Assembly (NCBI RefSeq): GCF_002355435.1
Contig: NZ_AP017313.1
Coordinates: forward strand, 4,960,001-5,024,000
Length of the DNA stretch: 64,000 bases
DNA from: Mucilaginibacter gotjawali
GTDB lineage: Bacteria > Bacteroidota > Bacteroidia > Sphingobacteriales > Sphingobacteriaceae
Reading direction: 5' to 3'
Shown: piece after piece, positions 50,715 to 59,261 of the stretch
Numbering within the stretch: position 1 is the first letter of the stretch
How the letters are laid out: the number at the start of each line of letters is the position of its first letter
The notes under the pieces: generated by a model
Databases searched by the model: none
Told to the model about the DNA's origin: nothing
Seen by the model: the letters and a program-made list of their open reading frames with translations, nothing else
Made by a program: the position numbers and the translations under genes

Positions 50715-52556
50715 CTAAAATCTTCTGCGTCTTTCGCCGCGGTCCTCACGGCGTTTGCCTGAGAAATCGCGAAAACCGCCACCAGCTGCTCCACCGGCTC
50801 TTTCACGGTTGAAGCCGCCTTCGCGTTTTTCGCCGCTGCCGCTTCTTTCGCGGTTGTAACCGCCACCGCCTTCGCGGCGCTGGTATCCGCCTTCGCGTTT
50901 TTCGCTGGTGCCTTCGCCCGAAATTTCTATCCTAACCGGGCGACCTTTAAATTCAATATCTTTAAACCCGTTGGTTACTTTTTCAACGTCATCATGTTGT
51001 ACTTCAAAAAATGAGTACACCCCTTTAACGTCTATCTTGCCCACAGTCCGTCCGCTGATCTTGGTATTGTTGCAGATATAACCAAGCAAATCGCCACGGT
51101 TAAATTCATCTACCGAACCCAAATTGATGAACAGGCGGGTATATTCTGATTTACCACCACCGCTAACACCGCCACTCTGGCGCGGTGCAGAACGATCATC
51201 ACCTCTTTCGGGCCTGCGGCCTTCTTCTATCGGAGCGTTCAGATCCGGCGCATTCTTGTAATATTCAAGGAAGCTATTAAATTCAATAGAAGCAAAGCGT
51301 TTAATAAATTCTTCTTTGCTCATATCCTTAAACTCCTCCATAATACGGGGAATATATTGTTCAATCTGCTGCTCGTTAACAACAACACTATGTACTTTAT
51401 GTACAATGCTGAACAATTGTTTCTCGCACACGTCAAAGCCGGTAGGGATCTCGGCCTTAACAAAACGCTTGCCCAGGCCGCGTTCTATCTGGCGGATCTT
51501 ACCTAATTCTTTCGCATTGATGATGGAGATAGAAACACCTGTTTTACCTGCACGGGCTGTACGGCCGCTACGGTGAGTGTAATTTTCAACTTCATCAGGT
51601 AATGAGTAATTGATAACGTGTGTAACGTCATTAACGTCGATACCGCGTGCGGCAACGTCAGTAGCAATTAACAGCTGCAGGCTGCGGTCGCGGTAACGTT
51701 TCATTACCTTATCGCGCTGCTGCTGTGAAAGGTCGCCATGCAGCGAATCGGCATTGTAGCCATCCTTTATCAGGGCTTCGGCAATATCCTGGGTTTCAAT
51801 TTTGGTACGGCAAAATACAATACCAAAAATGTCAGGGTTAAAATCAACGATGCGTTTAAAGGCAGCATATTTATCGCGGGCACGAACAATGTAATATTCA
51901 TGCTCGATATTTACGTTTCCGGTATTTTTTTCGCCCATGGTAAGCTCAAACGGCTCATTCATGTATTTTTTGGCTATCCTGCGAACTTCGGATGGCATAG
52001 TGGCCGAAAACAACCATGTTTTTTTGGTATCAGGAGTAGTTGAAAGGATACTGTCAATGTCTTCCTGGAAGCCCATGTTTAACATTTCATCGGCCTCGTC
52101 CAAAACAACAAACTTAACCTGCGAAAAATCGATCGCTTTTCGGTTAATGATATCAAGCATACGGCCTGGGGTAGCAACCACAATTTGTACGCCGCGTTTT
52201 ATCTGGCGTAACTGGTCAACTATACTGGCGCCGCCATAAACAGCAACAACATTAACGTTGCCCATTTTTTTGGCGTAATTTTTTATGTCATTCGTGATCT
52301 GTAAACAAAGTTCACGTGTGGGGCACAATACAAGTGCTTGCGGATAATTTACTTCGAAGTCTAACAGTTCTAACAATGGTAGGCCGAAGGCAGCAGTTTT
52401 ACCGGTCCCGGTTTGGGCTAATCCGACAAAATCGTTGCTGCCTGTCAACAATACCGGGATTGACTGTTCCTGGATTGGTGTAGGATTTTCAAATCCTAAT
52501 TCAGAGATGGCATTAACAATATCATGACGGATTCCCAGTTGAATAAATGGGTTCAT
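50715..52556 (-). CDS. DEAD-box RNA helicase (CsdA/DeaD type)
   Basis: ATP-dependent RNA helicase for ribosome assembly or cold-shock mRNA unwinding. Motif Q (GFENPTPIQEQSIP), motif I (AQTGTGKTAAFG), motif II (VLDEADEML), motif III (FSATMP) and motif VI (HRSGRTARAGK) are present. A DbpA-type RNA-binding domain is at about 475-550 (YTRLFINLGSVDEFNRGDL). The C-terminal tail is rich in Arg, Gly and Glu (RREGGGGYNRERSGSG), as in RGG boxes. 613 residues. Confidence 0.95.
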   Translation of the reverse strand: MNPFIQLGIRHDIVNAISELGFENPTPIQEQSIPVLLTGSNDFVGLAQTGTGKTAAFGLPLLELLDFEVNYPQALVLCPTRELCLQITNDIKNYAKKMGNVNVVAVYGGASIVDQLRQIKRGVQIVVATPGRMLDIINRKAIDFSQVKFVVLDEADEMLNMGFQEDIDSILSTTPDTKKTWLFSATMPSEVRRIAKKYMNEPFELTMGEKNTGNVNIEHEYYIVRARDKYAAFKRIVDFNPDIFGIVFCRTKIETQDIAEALIKDGYNADSLHGDLSQQQRDKVMKRYRDRSLQLLIATDVAARGIDVNDVTHVINYSLPDEVENYTHRSGRTARAGKTGVSISIINAKELGKIRQIERGLGKRFVKAEIPTGFDVCEKQLFSIVHKVHSVVVNEQQIEQYIPRIMEEFKDMSKEEFIKRFASIEFNSFLEYYKNAPDLNAPIEEGRRPERGDDRSAPRQSGGVSGGGKSEYTRLFINLGSVDEFNRGDLLGYICNNTKISGRTVGKIDVKGVYSFFEVQHDDVEKVTNGFKDIEFKGRPVRIEISGEGTSEKREGGYQRREGGGGYNRERSGSGEKREGGFNRERAGGAAGGGFRDFSGKRREDRGERRRRF

Positions 52557-52704
52557 GAATTAAAATAACGAATCTGGCAACATCGCCAAATCGGCCGCAA
52601 AGGTACGCTTTTTAATTATCAATTCAAACACCTAAGCCGCTAATTATGAATATGACATTTTAAGGATAAAAAAAGGCGGTTTATCCCCTATAAAAGATGT
52701 TTTA

Positions 52705-52735
52705 TTGATAGACTTGTTTTTATTTATTAGATTTG
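52705..52735 (+). promoter_or_regulatory. Bacteroidota-type promoter of the toxin-antitoxin pair
   Basis: TTG at 52705-52707, a 20-bp spacer, TAGATTTG at 52728-52735 (exact -7). The ACATATGT palindrome at 52740-52747 overlaps the probable transcription start and could be a repressor site. Confidence 0.65.
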
Positions 52736-52752
52736 ATTTACATATGTATTTT

Positions 52753-52986
52753 ATGGACATTCAGTTAGAAAAGTTGAATTTAATAAAATGGCTCACTGAT
52801 ATTGATGAACCCTCGGTGATTGCGAGGTTCATAGCTTTGAAAAACGAACAGCAGCAGGATTGGTGGGATGAAATCGGTGAGGATGAACGGGCAGAGATTG
52901 ACGAAGGTTTAGCACAAGCTGACAGAGGTGAAGTTTTTTCACATGAGGAAGTTATGGCAAAGTACGAAAAATGGCGTTCAAAATAA
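52753..52986 (+). CDS. Antitoxin of a ParE/RelE-type pair
   Basis: The 77-residue acidic protein (MDIQLEKLNLIKWLTDIDEP) ends with EEVMAKYEKWRSK, the C-terminal helix typical of Bacteroidota antitoxins that wrap ParE toxins. IDEGLAQADRGEVFSHEEVM is the conserved centre. The start at 52753 is preferred, because the longer frame overlaps the promoter. It overlaps the toxin gene by 16 bp. Likely represses its own promoter with the toxin. Confidence 0.85.
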   Translation: MDIQLEKLNLIKWLTDIDEPSVIARFIALKNEQQQDWWDEIGEDERAEIDEGLAQADRGEVFSHEEVMAKYEKWRSK

Positions 52987-53279
52987 TTTGGACGATACAA
53001 GCTGCTAAAGGCTTTCAAAAAATCATCGATTATTTAGAAGAAAATTGGTCGGGCAGGGAAGTGTCAGATTTCGTGAATGAAGCTGACAGGTTTTTCAAAA
53101 CGCTCGTAGTTCACCCTGAAATCTTACAAAAAACAGGGATGCGTAAAAATACTTATCGCGGCCCTATTAACAGTCTTACAATTGTAACTTATAGGATAAA
53201 GCCTAAAAAGAAAGAAATTGAATTAATTAGCATTCGAGGAGCCAGACAAAAGCCTCTAAAGCGATACCCACCTTTGTAA
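52971..53279 (+). CDS. ParE/RelE family toxin
   Basis: The 102-residue basic protein has the ParE fold: IIWTIQAAKGFQKIIDYLEE (helix hairpin), EADRFFKTLVVHPEI, and the strands TGMRKNTYRGPINSLTIVTY with the C-terminal IELISIRGARQKP. ParE toxins hit DNA gyrase, RelE toxins cut mRNA on the ribosome; without a catalytic signature the target here is open. Overlap with the antitoxin implies coupled translation. A hydrolase gene follows by 7 bp. Confidence 0.88.
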   Translation: MAFKIIWTIQAAKGFQKIIDYLEENWSGREVSDFVNEADRFFKTLVVHPEILQKTGMRKNTYRGPINSLTIVTYRIKPKKKEIELISIRGARQKPLKRYPPL

Positions 53280-53286
53280 ACCAATC

Positions 53287-54156
53287 ATGATACAAAAAAC
53301 CATCATCACGTTAGCATTAAGCATATTTGCTCAATTCTCCTTCGCCCAGGAGGCAAAATCACCCTTTGATACCACTACCTATGGGCGAAACCCGGCCGTT
53401 GGTAAATATGCTGATATCCGCGGTTTTAAAATGTATTACGAAACCTATGGAAAAGGCGAGCCCTTATTGATCATTCATGGCAATGGTGGGTCCATCAATA
53501 ACTTCCTGTACCAGATCCCTTATTTTGCAAAAAATTACCAGGTAATAATTGCCGACAGCCGCGCCCAGGGAAAATCAGTTGATCCAACAGACTCGCTGAG
53601 CTATGAAATGATGACAGATGACCTGAATGCCCTGCTGGATAAACTTAACCTGAAATCCTGTTACGTGATTGGCTGGAGCGACGGCGGCATTAACGGGCTG
53701 CTGTTGGCCATGCGCCACCCGGATAAGGTAAAAAAACTGGCCGTCACCGGTGCCAACCTTTGGCCTGACAGTACCGCTGTCGACCCTTTTGTATATAAAT
53801 GGGCCGTTAATATGAATAAGACCGTGCAGGACTCCGCCAAAAAAATGAAAAGCCCATCGCCCGCAATAAAAAATGAATTAAAGCTGCTCCACCTGTTATC
53901 ATACGAGCCGCACATCACTATTGAACAATTGCATACAATTACCTGCCCCACGCTTGTAATTGGCGGCGACCATGACGTGATCCAGCCGAAACATACCATG
54001 CTGATAGCGCAATCCATTAAGAATTCCTATTTATGGATCATCCCTAATTCAGGGCATTCTACTCCTATCTTTAAAAAGGACCAGTTTAACCAGGTAGTTG
54101 GTGATTTCTTTTCGCAGGAATTCAGGACAATTGATCAGTTCGGGAGATTTAATTAA
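53287..54156 (+). CDS. Alpha/beta hydrolase, exported
   Basis: Signal peptide (IITLALSIFAQFSFAQ) then an alpha/beta hydrolase of 289 residues. The oxyanion HG is in IIHGNGGSINNF, nucleophile Ser in GWSDGGINGLL, acid Asp in VIGGDHDVIQP, and the His in IPNSGHSTP. Substrate unknown; lipases and esterases of this type are common. It lies 7 bp after the toxin gene but is probably an independent gene. A TTGATTAAG-type repeat starts right after its stop. Confidence 0.88.
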   Translation: MIQKTIITLALSIFAQFSFAQEAKSPFDTTTYGRNPAVGKYADIRGFKMYYETYGKGEPLLIIHGNGGSINNFLYQIPYFAKNYQVIIADSRAQGKSVDPTDSLSYEMMTDDLNALLDKLNLKSCYVIGWSDGGINGLLLAMRHPDKVKKLAVTGANLWPDSTAVDPFVYKWAVNMNKTVQDSAKKMKSPSPAIKNELKLLHLLSYEPHITIEQLHTITCPTLVIGGDHDVIQPKHTMLIAQSIKNSYLWIIPNSGHSTPIFKKDQFNQVVGDFFSQEFRTIDQFGRFN

Positions 54157-54157
54157 T

Positions 54158-54280
54158 ATTGGTTGATTAAGTTGAGTGAGTGAGCAGTTGATTAGGTTAT
54201 CTGGATCAGGTGTCTAATTGGTGAATCAGTCAAACCAAAGCTAACTTAATCAACCTAATCCAACCTGGTCAACCAATCAA
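54158..54280. repeat. TTGATTAGG-word palindrome between convergent genes
   Basis: GGTTGATTAAG at 54161-54171 pairs exactly with CTTAATCAACC at 54245-54255. More copies (GTTGATTAGG; CAACCTAATCCAACC; CAACCAATCAAC) extend on both sides. In each direction the TTGATT word is the first sequence after the stop codon, both for the hydrolase and for the DUF4293 gene. Confidence 0.7.
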
Positions 54281-54748
54281 CTACCTCAGCCTATCCGCTG
54301 ATTTTACCAGCTTTTCGTCCCTTTGGATCGCCTTGAGCGCAAATACGATAAACAGTATACTAACGGAGGATAGTAATAACCCGATCCCCCAGTTATGGGT
54401 ATCGATCTCGATACTTCCCATTACCCCCTTAACCGCCTGTGCCATCCAGAAACTGAAACCAAAAATCACCAGTATGGCGCTGTAGCATAAAGCGATCTGC
54501 TGTTTGCGGTTCTTATAAAGAAAAATGATCACCAAAGGGATCAGGCCTATCACGGCAGCAGCAGCAGTAAGTGCGGTAAAAAACTGGGTGTGCACGTATT
54601 GCCCATTCACATCCTGAAAAACACCTGTAACTGAAATTGTTACCGGTTTGCCGTCAACAAGAACATTGTGAACAAACGGAAAAAGAAAAAGTGCGTAAAT
54701 GGCTAAGCCGGCCAGTAACAGGTAAATACTTTGTATTCTTTGCAGCAT
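54281..54748 (-). CDS. DUF4293 family membrane protein
   Basis: The 155-residue product has four membrane helices: SIYLLLAGLAIYALFLFPF, FFTALTAAAAVIGLIPLVII, IALCYSAILVIFGFSFWMAQ and IGLLLSSVSILFIVFALKAI. MLQRIQSIYLL is the family's opening. DUF4293 is confined to Bacteroidota and has no known role. It has a perfect promoter (54768-54798). Confidence 0.9.
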   Translation of the reverse strand: MLQRIQSIYLLLAGLAIYALFLFPFVHNVLVDGKPVTISVTGVFQDVNGQYVHTQFFTALTAAAAVIGLIPLVIIFLYKNRKQQIALCYSAILVIFGFSFWMAQAVKGVMGSIEIDTHNWGIGLLLSSVSILFIVFALKAIQRDEKLVKSADRLR

Positions 54749-54767
54749 ATTTTTTTTATATTGAAAA

Positions 54768-54798
54768 CAAAGATATAATGTTTTAGTTTATAGCTCAA
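54768..54798 (-). promoter_or_regulatory. Bacteroidota-type promoter of the DUF4293 gene
   Basis: Read on the minus strand: TTG (plus-strand CAA at 54796-54798), 20-bp spacer, TATCTTTG (54768-54775). Ends 19 bp before the ATG. Same geometry as the promoters at 4036 and 52705. Confidence 0.7.
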
Positions 54799-54866
54799 TA
54801 TGATTATCATTTGATGATCTGCAATAATTTTTTTGCCGATGCTTTTTACCCCGTAATTAAATAGCC

Positions 54867-55382
54867 ATGAGTAACCAACTATCTGCTTTACAGCCTAAAG
54901 ATGTGCAAATTGAAGATAAGCTGCTAAAAAAAACCTTTCTTGAACATTTAAATTATATCTATTTCGGCAAGCAGCACCTTTTACATTTCTTTGACGAAGT
55001 TAAAGGCCTTGCCAGGTTAAATGTTTTAAAACAGGCCATACAGGAGGCCATTGATGATACCATCAGCCAAATTGGCCAATTGGATGAAACTTACACGGCA
55101 ATACACGAAACGCCCGCCAAAACAAATACTTTAGGAATAAAGGCGCTGACGCTGGAGGCCTACCTCTCGGCTATAAAAGCAGGGAAAACACCCCTTGAAA
55201 AAGACGTCTTCATTCTTTTTTACATGCAGCAGATAGAAGGCATTGAAATTACTTATTTTAAAGTTTTGAAAAACCTGGCCATTGCCATCGGTTATAACAG
55301 TACTTTTCTCGATCAGCCTTTTGACCTCGCTGTAGATAACAAAATTTTATTCGAAGAGATCTATAAAGAGTATATTTCCTGA
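54867..55382 (+). CDS. Divergent DUF892 ferritin-like protein
   Basis: The 171-residue protein keeps the order of the DUF892 helices: FLEHLNYIYFGKQHLLHFFD in place of the metal-binding first helix, AIQEAIDDTISQIGQLDETY and EGIEITYFKVLKNLAIAIGY. Several acidic ligands seen in the other copy (13030-13602) are replaced, so metal binding is doubtful. Upstream has an AT-rich stretch but no clear promoter pair. Confidence 0.75.
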   Translation: MSNQLSALQPKDVQIEDKLLKKTFLEHLNYIYFGKQHLLHFFDEVKGLARLNVLKQAIQEAIDDTISQIGQLDETYTAIHETPAKTNTLGIKALTLEAYLSAIKAGKTPLEKDVFILFYMQQIEGIEITYFKVLKNLAIAIGYNSTFLDQPFDLAVDNKILFEEIYKEYIS

Positions 55383-55519
55383 GGCCGCCTTAACGCCCGT
55401 TTGGATAAATGTTATTAATGCCATGCCCTTATTGCGGGGATAGCTCGTGACAAGCTTGCCCAGGCCGTTTAAAAGTGTTTAACCGGCATTTAATCAGCCA
55501 ACAATTCAATCAAAAAATG

Positions 55520-55527
55520 TAAGTTTG
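55520..55527 (+). promoter_or_regulatory. -7 promoter box of the MarR gene at 55534
   Basis: TAAGTTTG is an exact match to TAnnTTTG and ends only 6 bp before the ATG, which would make the mRNA nearly leaderless. The -33 box is unclear. Confidence 0.4.
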
Positions 55528-55533
55528 TTTCCT

Positions 55534-55989
55534 ATGTCGGGTAGCGTAAAACACCAGGAAACCATCGACTATTTTTTAAAAATAGTTTGGCAAACTGTTG
55601 CCAATAAATACAATCATTTAGTTACAGAGTTTGGCATAACCCAGTCAATAGGATACCTGCTGATCAATATTGATGAAAAAGACGGCACTACTGTTTCGCA
55701 GGCTGCCACATTGCTTGGCCTGAAATCAACCAGCTTGTCAAGAATGCTGCGCCAATTGGAGAAATCAGGATTGATCTACCGCGAATCTAACGCGGGTGAC
55801 AAACGTTCGGTTAAAATATATTTAACCCCTTTGGGTAAAGAGAAGCGCCACCTGGCACGTGCCCTGGTAAAAAAATTCAATAACTATCTTAATGCACACA
55901 TCAGCGAAAATGATAAAGAGTACCTGATCAAAATGCTAAAAAAGATCAACCAGCTTACCGTCAGTTTTAAACCAGATACATTGGGTTAA
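55534..55989 (+). CDS. MarR family regulator
   Basis: A 151-residue MarR protein: TVSQAATLLGLKSTSLSRML is the DNA-reading helix pair, and YRESNAGDKRSVKIYLTPLG is the wing with the D-x-R motif. Start at ATG 55534, because the upstream TTG at 55525 lies within the -7 box. It follows the DUF892 gene by 151 bp. Target unknown; no palindrome stands out. Confidence 0.88.
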   Translation: MSGSVKHQETIDYFLKIVWQTVANKYNHLVTEFGITQSIGYLLINIDEKDGTTVSQAATLLGLKSTSLSRMLRQLEKSGLIYRESNAGDKRSVKIYLTPLGKEKRHLARALVKKFNNYLNAHISENDKEYLIKMLKKINQLTVSFKPDTLG

Positions 55990-56242
55990 TTTATAATTGC
56001 TGCACTTTTCCTGTTTTGTTGCTGCCAGGGGATCAATGTATGCGTTGGGGTAATATTACAACTTTCCAACCTTACAACATTCCAACAACTTAATCAACTC
56101 AATCACCCCCAGCCACACACGTTTATATAAAAATAACCGTTATAGCCTAACAAAATGCTTTTGTAAAAGGGTGATTTTGCAGCTATTACAGCCTATTAAG
56201 TGTTAAAAAATGTTAAGCTGCTGTTTTTGAATTATAAAAGAA

Positions 56243-56250
56243 TAAATTTG
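56243..56250 (+). promoter_or_regulatory. -7-like box before the FKBP genes
   Basis: TAAATTTG matches TAnnTTTG exactly. It is 130 bp upstream of the start codon, so a long leader is implied if it is used. Confidence 0.3.
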
Positions 56251-56379
56251 CCGATTGAAAAATCCCCGTGCGGCCAAAAAATGAGGTGCCGTTCAGGAAA
56301 TGCCGGCAGATAAATCGCGTTAGCCATGTTAAGGGCGCTGCGAAAAATAAAAAGGCAAATAAACAGTATGGGACATAAA

Positions 56380-56904
56380 ATGAACAGGATTCTGTTAATT
56401 GTATTGCTTGCTGCTGCTGGTTTAAGCTCTTGTACCAAAACGGTTGATGTTAAGGCACAGATCAGCGCGCAATTAATTAAAGATGATCAGTTAATTACAA
56501 CCTATTTAAAAAACAATAACATCACAGCGAGTGTGATCGACTCAGCCGGTGTTTCAACCGGCATTTATTATAAAATAGATACCGCCGGCACCGGTACAGG
56601 TTTATTTACAAGTTCAACCCAGGTAACGGTTGGCTGGATTGCCTGGCAGATAAAACAAGATGGCACATTGAGTGGCGTAATTCAGCAGACGGACACTTTT
56701 CATCCAACTTTTATCTTAGGTGAAACCATAAGAGGCTGGCAATTTGGTTTCGAGGATACCAAAAACAGCTTAGGGCCCGGCGGGATAATAACATTATATG
56801 TGCCATCACATTATGCATACGGCCCGTTTCCGCAGTCCTCGTTAGGGCTGCCGGCCAATGCAGTGCTTGTTTTTCATATAACACTATACAGTATAACTAA
56901 TTAA
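56380..56904 (+). CDS. FKBP-type peptidyl-prolyl isomerase-like lipoprotein
   Basis: Start at 56380 gives MNRILLIVLLAAAGLSSCTK, a lipoprotein signal with lipid Cys at residue 18. The single FKBP domain (about 75-174) keeps IIRGW-like IRGWQFGFED, LYVPSHYAYG and LVFHITLYSI. The central VxVxY..GtllDGxvFD loop is altered (DTFHPTFILGE), so prolyl isomerase activity is uncertain. It forms a pair with the next gene, a two-domain FKBP lipoprotein. Confidence 0.75.
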   Translation: MNRILLIVLLAAAGLSSCTKTVDVKAQISAQLIKDDQLITTYLKNNNITASVIDSAGVSTGIYYKIDTAGTGTGLFTSSTQVTVGWIAWQIKQDGTLSGVIQQTDTFHPTFILGETIRGWQFGFEDTKNSLGPGGIITLYVPSHYAYGPFPQSSLGLPANAVLVFHITLYSITN

Positions 56905-56949
56905 TAAAAAATTACAACGCAAATACAAGCAACCCGAATAAAAGTGCAA

Positions 56950-57921
56950 ATGAAACAAACCATATTTTCTGTTATAGTAATTTCAATAATAGGCGTTATT
57001 TTATCAACAGGCATGAGCTCATGCAGGAAAGACAACAATCAACTGACTATTAAGCAATACGATGACATCCAGATAAACAATTACATTACAGCCAATGGCC
57101 TTTCCGGTTTTTCAAGAGATACTTCAGGTGGCGACACTACAGGCATCTATTATAAAATCATCAGCCCCGGATCAGGCCCGGCACTTCAGTATTCGGATAA
57201 AGTTGCATTTGTTTATACCTACAAAACTTTAGACGGCTCCTATGTAACTTCTGATACGATCGCCAATCATTATTACGACTATGTTGGCCATATTCACAAT
57301 AATAATTACCCTTTAGGGCTGCAAACCGCGGTACATAATATTTTAAAATATTCAAACGCCACGATGCGTTTGCTCATCCCATCTCACCTGGCCTATGGCA
57401 AAAACGGTTCAGGTTCGGGCAGCAGCCAGGTAGCCAATAACCGTATCGCGGGAAATGAGAGCCTTGATGTTTACATCCATGCCATCAACTACCTCCCAAT
57501 AAACAACGCTACCACAAACGGGTTTCCTGCTTATGACGATATGGTGATACAGAATTACATGAAGGCCAATAATTTAACCGGCTATACCAAAACTGCTGAT
57601 GGATTATACTACAGTATATTAACCCCGGGTACTGGTACCGACGCAATACTTGCAACCAGTACCATTACGGCAACCTATACCGGCCAACTATTGAACGGAA
57701 ATATTTTTGATGGCGCTCACAACGGAACCAATGTAATGCCTGCCACGGTAATAAGTGGCTTCATACCAGGTGTGACGGAAGGTTTGCAAAAAGCGGTTGT
57801 CGGAACAAAAATATCCATGTTAATTCCTTCGTCTATAGCCTATGGTATATCGGGTTCTTCGGGCATCCCGCCATTTAGCTGCTTAAGATTTACCTGGCAG
57901 ATAGTTACCGTAACACAGTAA
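56950..57921 (+). CDS. Lipoprotein with two FKBP domains
   Basis: The lipobox GMSSC marks the lipid Cys. Domain one (about 60-185) is degenerate, lacking the FD of the active site. Domain two (about 205-323) is near-canonical: TATYTGQLLNGNIFDGAHNG, FIPGVTEGLQKAVVGTK and SSIAYGISGSSGIPPFSCLR. Start at ATG 56950; a GTG six bases upstream is less likely. It probably folds periplasmic or outer-membrane proteins. The 46-bp gap to the previous gene implies an operon. Confidence 0.82.
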   Translation: MKQTIFSVIVISIIGVILSTGMSSCRKDNNQLTIKQYDDIQINNYITANGLSGFSRDTSGGDTTGIYYKIISPGSGPALQYSDKVAFVYTYKTLDGSYVTSDTIANHYYDYVGHIHNNNYPLGLQTAVHNILKYSNATMRLLIPSHLAYGKNGSGSGSSQVANNRIAGNESLDVYIHAINYLPINNATTNGFPAYDDMVIQNYMKANNLTGYTKTADGLYYSILTPGTGTDAILATSTITATYTGQLLNGNIFDGAHNGTNVMPATVISGFIPGVTEGLQKAVVGTKISMLIPSSIAYGISGSSGIPPFSCLRFTWQIVTVTQ

Positions 57922-57947
57922 TAGAGAAAAGGGGTATTTTTTTTATC

Positions 57948-59261
57948 TTATACAGAAAGTGCCTCTTTAAAAACTTTTAAACAACGTTCGCGTGCGAAAG
58001 CATGATCAACAATGGGTTTTGGATACCTGCTGAAATCAGCATATTCCGGAACCCATTTTTTGATATATTTAAGCTGCGGATCAAATTTCTTCAACTGCGA
58101 ATCAGGGCTGAAGATCCTGAAATAAGGCGCAGCATCCGTACCCGATCCGGCCGACCATTGCCAACCGCCCGCGTTGCTGGCTAATTCATAGTCCAATAGC
58201 TTACGGGCAAAATAACGTTCGCCCCAGCGCCAGTCAATCAGCAGGTCCTTACTTAAAAAACTGGCCACCACCATACGCACCCTGTTATGCATATAGCCCG
58301 TGCTGTTTAGTTCACGCATCCCCGCATCCACCAGTGGGTAACCTGTTTCGCCCTTGCACCACGCTTCAAAGTGCTTTTCGTCATTTACCCAATTGATCCG
58401 GTCAAATGCAGGTTTAAATGATTTGGTTGCAGTGTGGGGAAAATGGTAAAGAATCATCATATAGAATTCCCGCCAAATGAGTTCGTTCAGCCAGGTTTTC
58501 TCTTTAAACTCATATGCGGTACGGGCCAGTTCCCTTATGCTTACCGTACCAAAGCGTAAATGCAGCCCGATATGGCTGGTTCCTTCAACCGCCGGAAAAT
58601 CTCTTTTTTCAGGATATGTAGCGATCAGTTCTTTATAATGAATTGCCGGAAAGTTAAGCGTGCTTTTTTCAAAGCCAAGGTCTTTTAACGCGGGAATCTG
58701 TAATAGCTCCGTTTTAAAAAAATTGTCAAAATATTTGCTGTTGGGATAGGCTTTCAGATAAAACGGGGTGAGCTTTTGGTACCATTTGCGATTATATGGC
58801 GTGTATACGGTATAAGGTTTGCCGTCGTCTTTTACTACCTCATCTTTTTCAAAAATCACCTGGTCCTTAAAAGTGTGAAATAGAATCTCCTGTTTTTTTA
58901 ACAGGGCCTGGATGGTGTCGTCACGTTTTTTTGCATAAGGCTCATAATCATGATTGGTATAAACATTGGCAATTTGGTATTCCCTTAACAGTTGTGCCCA
59001 AGCGTTTTCGGCCGTATCATACAAAACAAGCAAGCTACTGCCGTTTTCCTGGAGCTGTTTGTCCAGCGCGGTAATTGTTTCATAAATAAAAGTAACACGG
59101 GCATCATCTTTATCTTCAAGTTGATCCAATATTTCCTTGTCGAATATAAACACGGGAAGCACCTTGTTGGGGCCTTTCAGGGCATGGTAAAGCCCGGCAT
59201 TATCATCAAGGCGGAGATCGCGCCTGAACCAGAAGATAGAAACAGGTATTTTTTTATCCAT
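57948..59261 (-). CDS. phrB: Deoxyribodipyrimidine photolyase
   Basis: Light-driven repair of cyclobutane pyrimidine dimers. N-terminal antenna domain (IFWFRRDLRLDDNAGL) and C-terminal FAD domain (NELIWREFYMMILYHFP; TGYPLVDAGMRELNSTGYMHNR; WQWSAGSGTDAAPYFRIFSP) are intact in 437 residues. The three Trp of the electron chain cannot be numbered without alignment. It overlaps the end of TIGR01777 by 8 bp, a frequent arrangement in Bacteroidota. Confidence 0.95.
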   Translation of the reverse strand: MDKKIPVSIFWFRRDLRLDDNAGLYHALKGPNKVLPVFIFDKEILDQLEDKDDARVTFIYETITALDKQLQENGSSLLVLYDTAENAWAQLLREYQIANVYTNHDYEPYAKKRDDTIQALLKKQEILFHTFKDQVIFEKDEVVKDDGKPYTVYTPYNRKWYQKLTPFYLKAYPNSKYFDNFFKTELLQIPALKDLGFEKSTLNFPAIHYKELIATYPEKRDFPAVEGTSHIGLHLRFGTVSIRELARTAYEFKEKTWLNELIWREFYMMILYHFPHTATKSFKPAFDRINWVNDEKHFEAWCKGETGYPLVDAGMRELNSTGYMHNRVRMVVASFLSKDLLIDWRWGERYFARKLLDYELASNAGGWQWSAGSGTDAAPYFRIFSPDSQLKKFDPQLKYIKKWVPEYADFSRYPKPIVDHAFARERCLKVFKEALSV

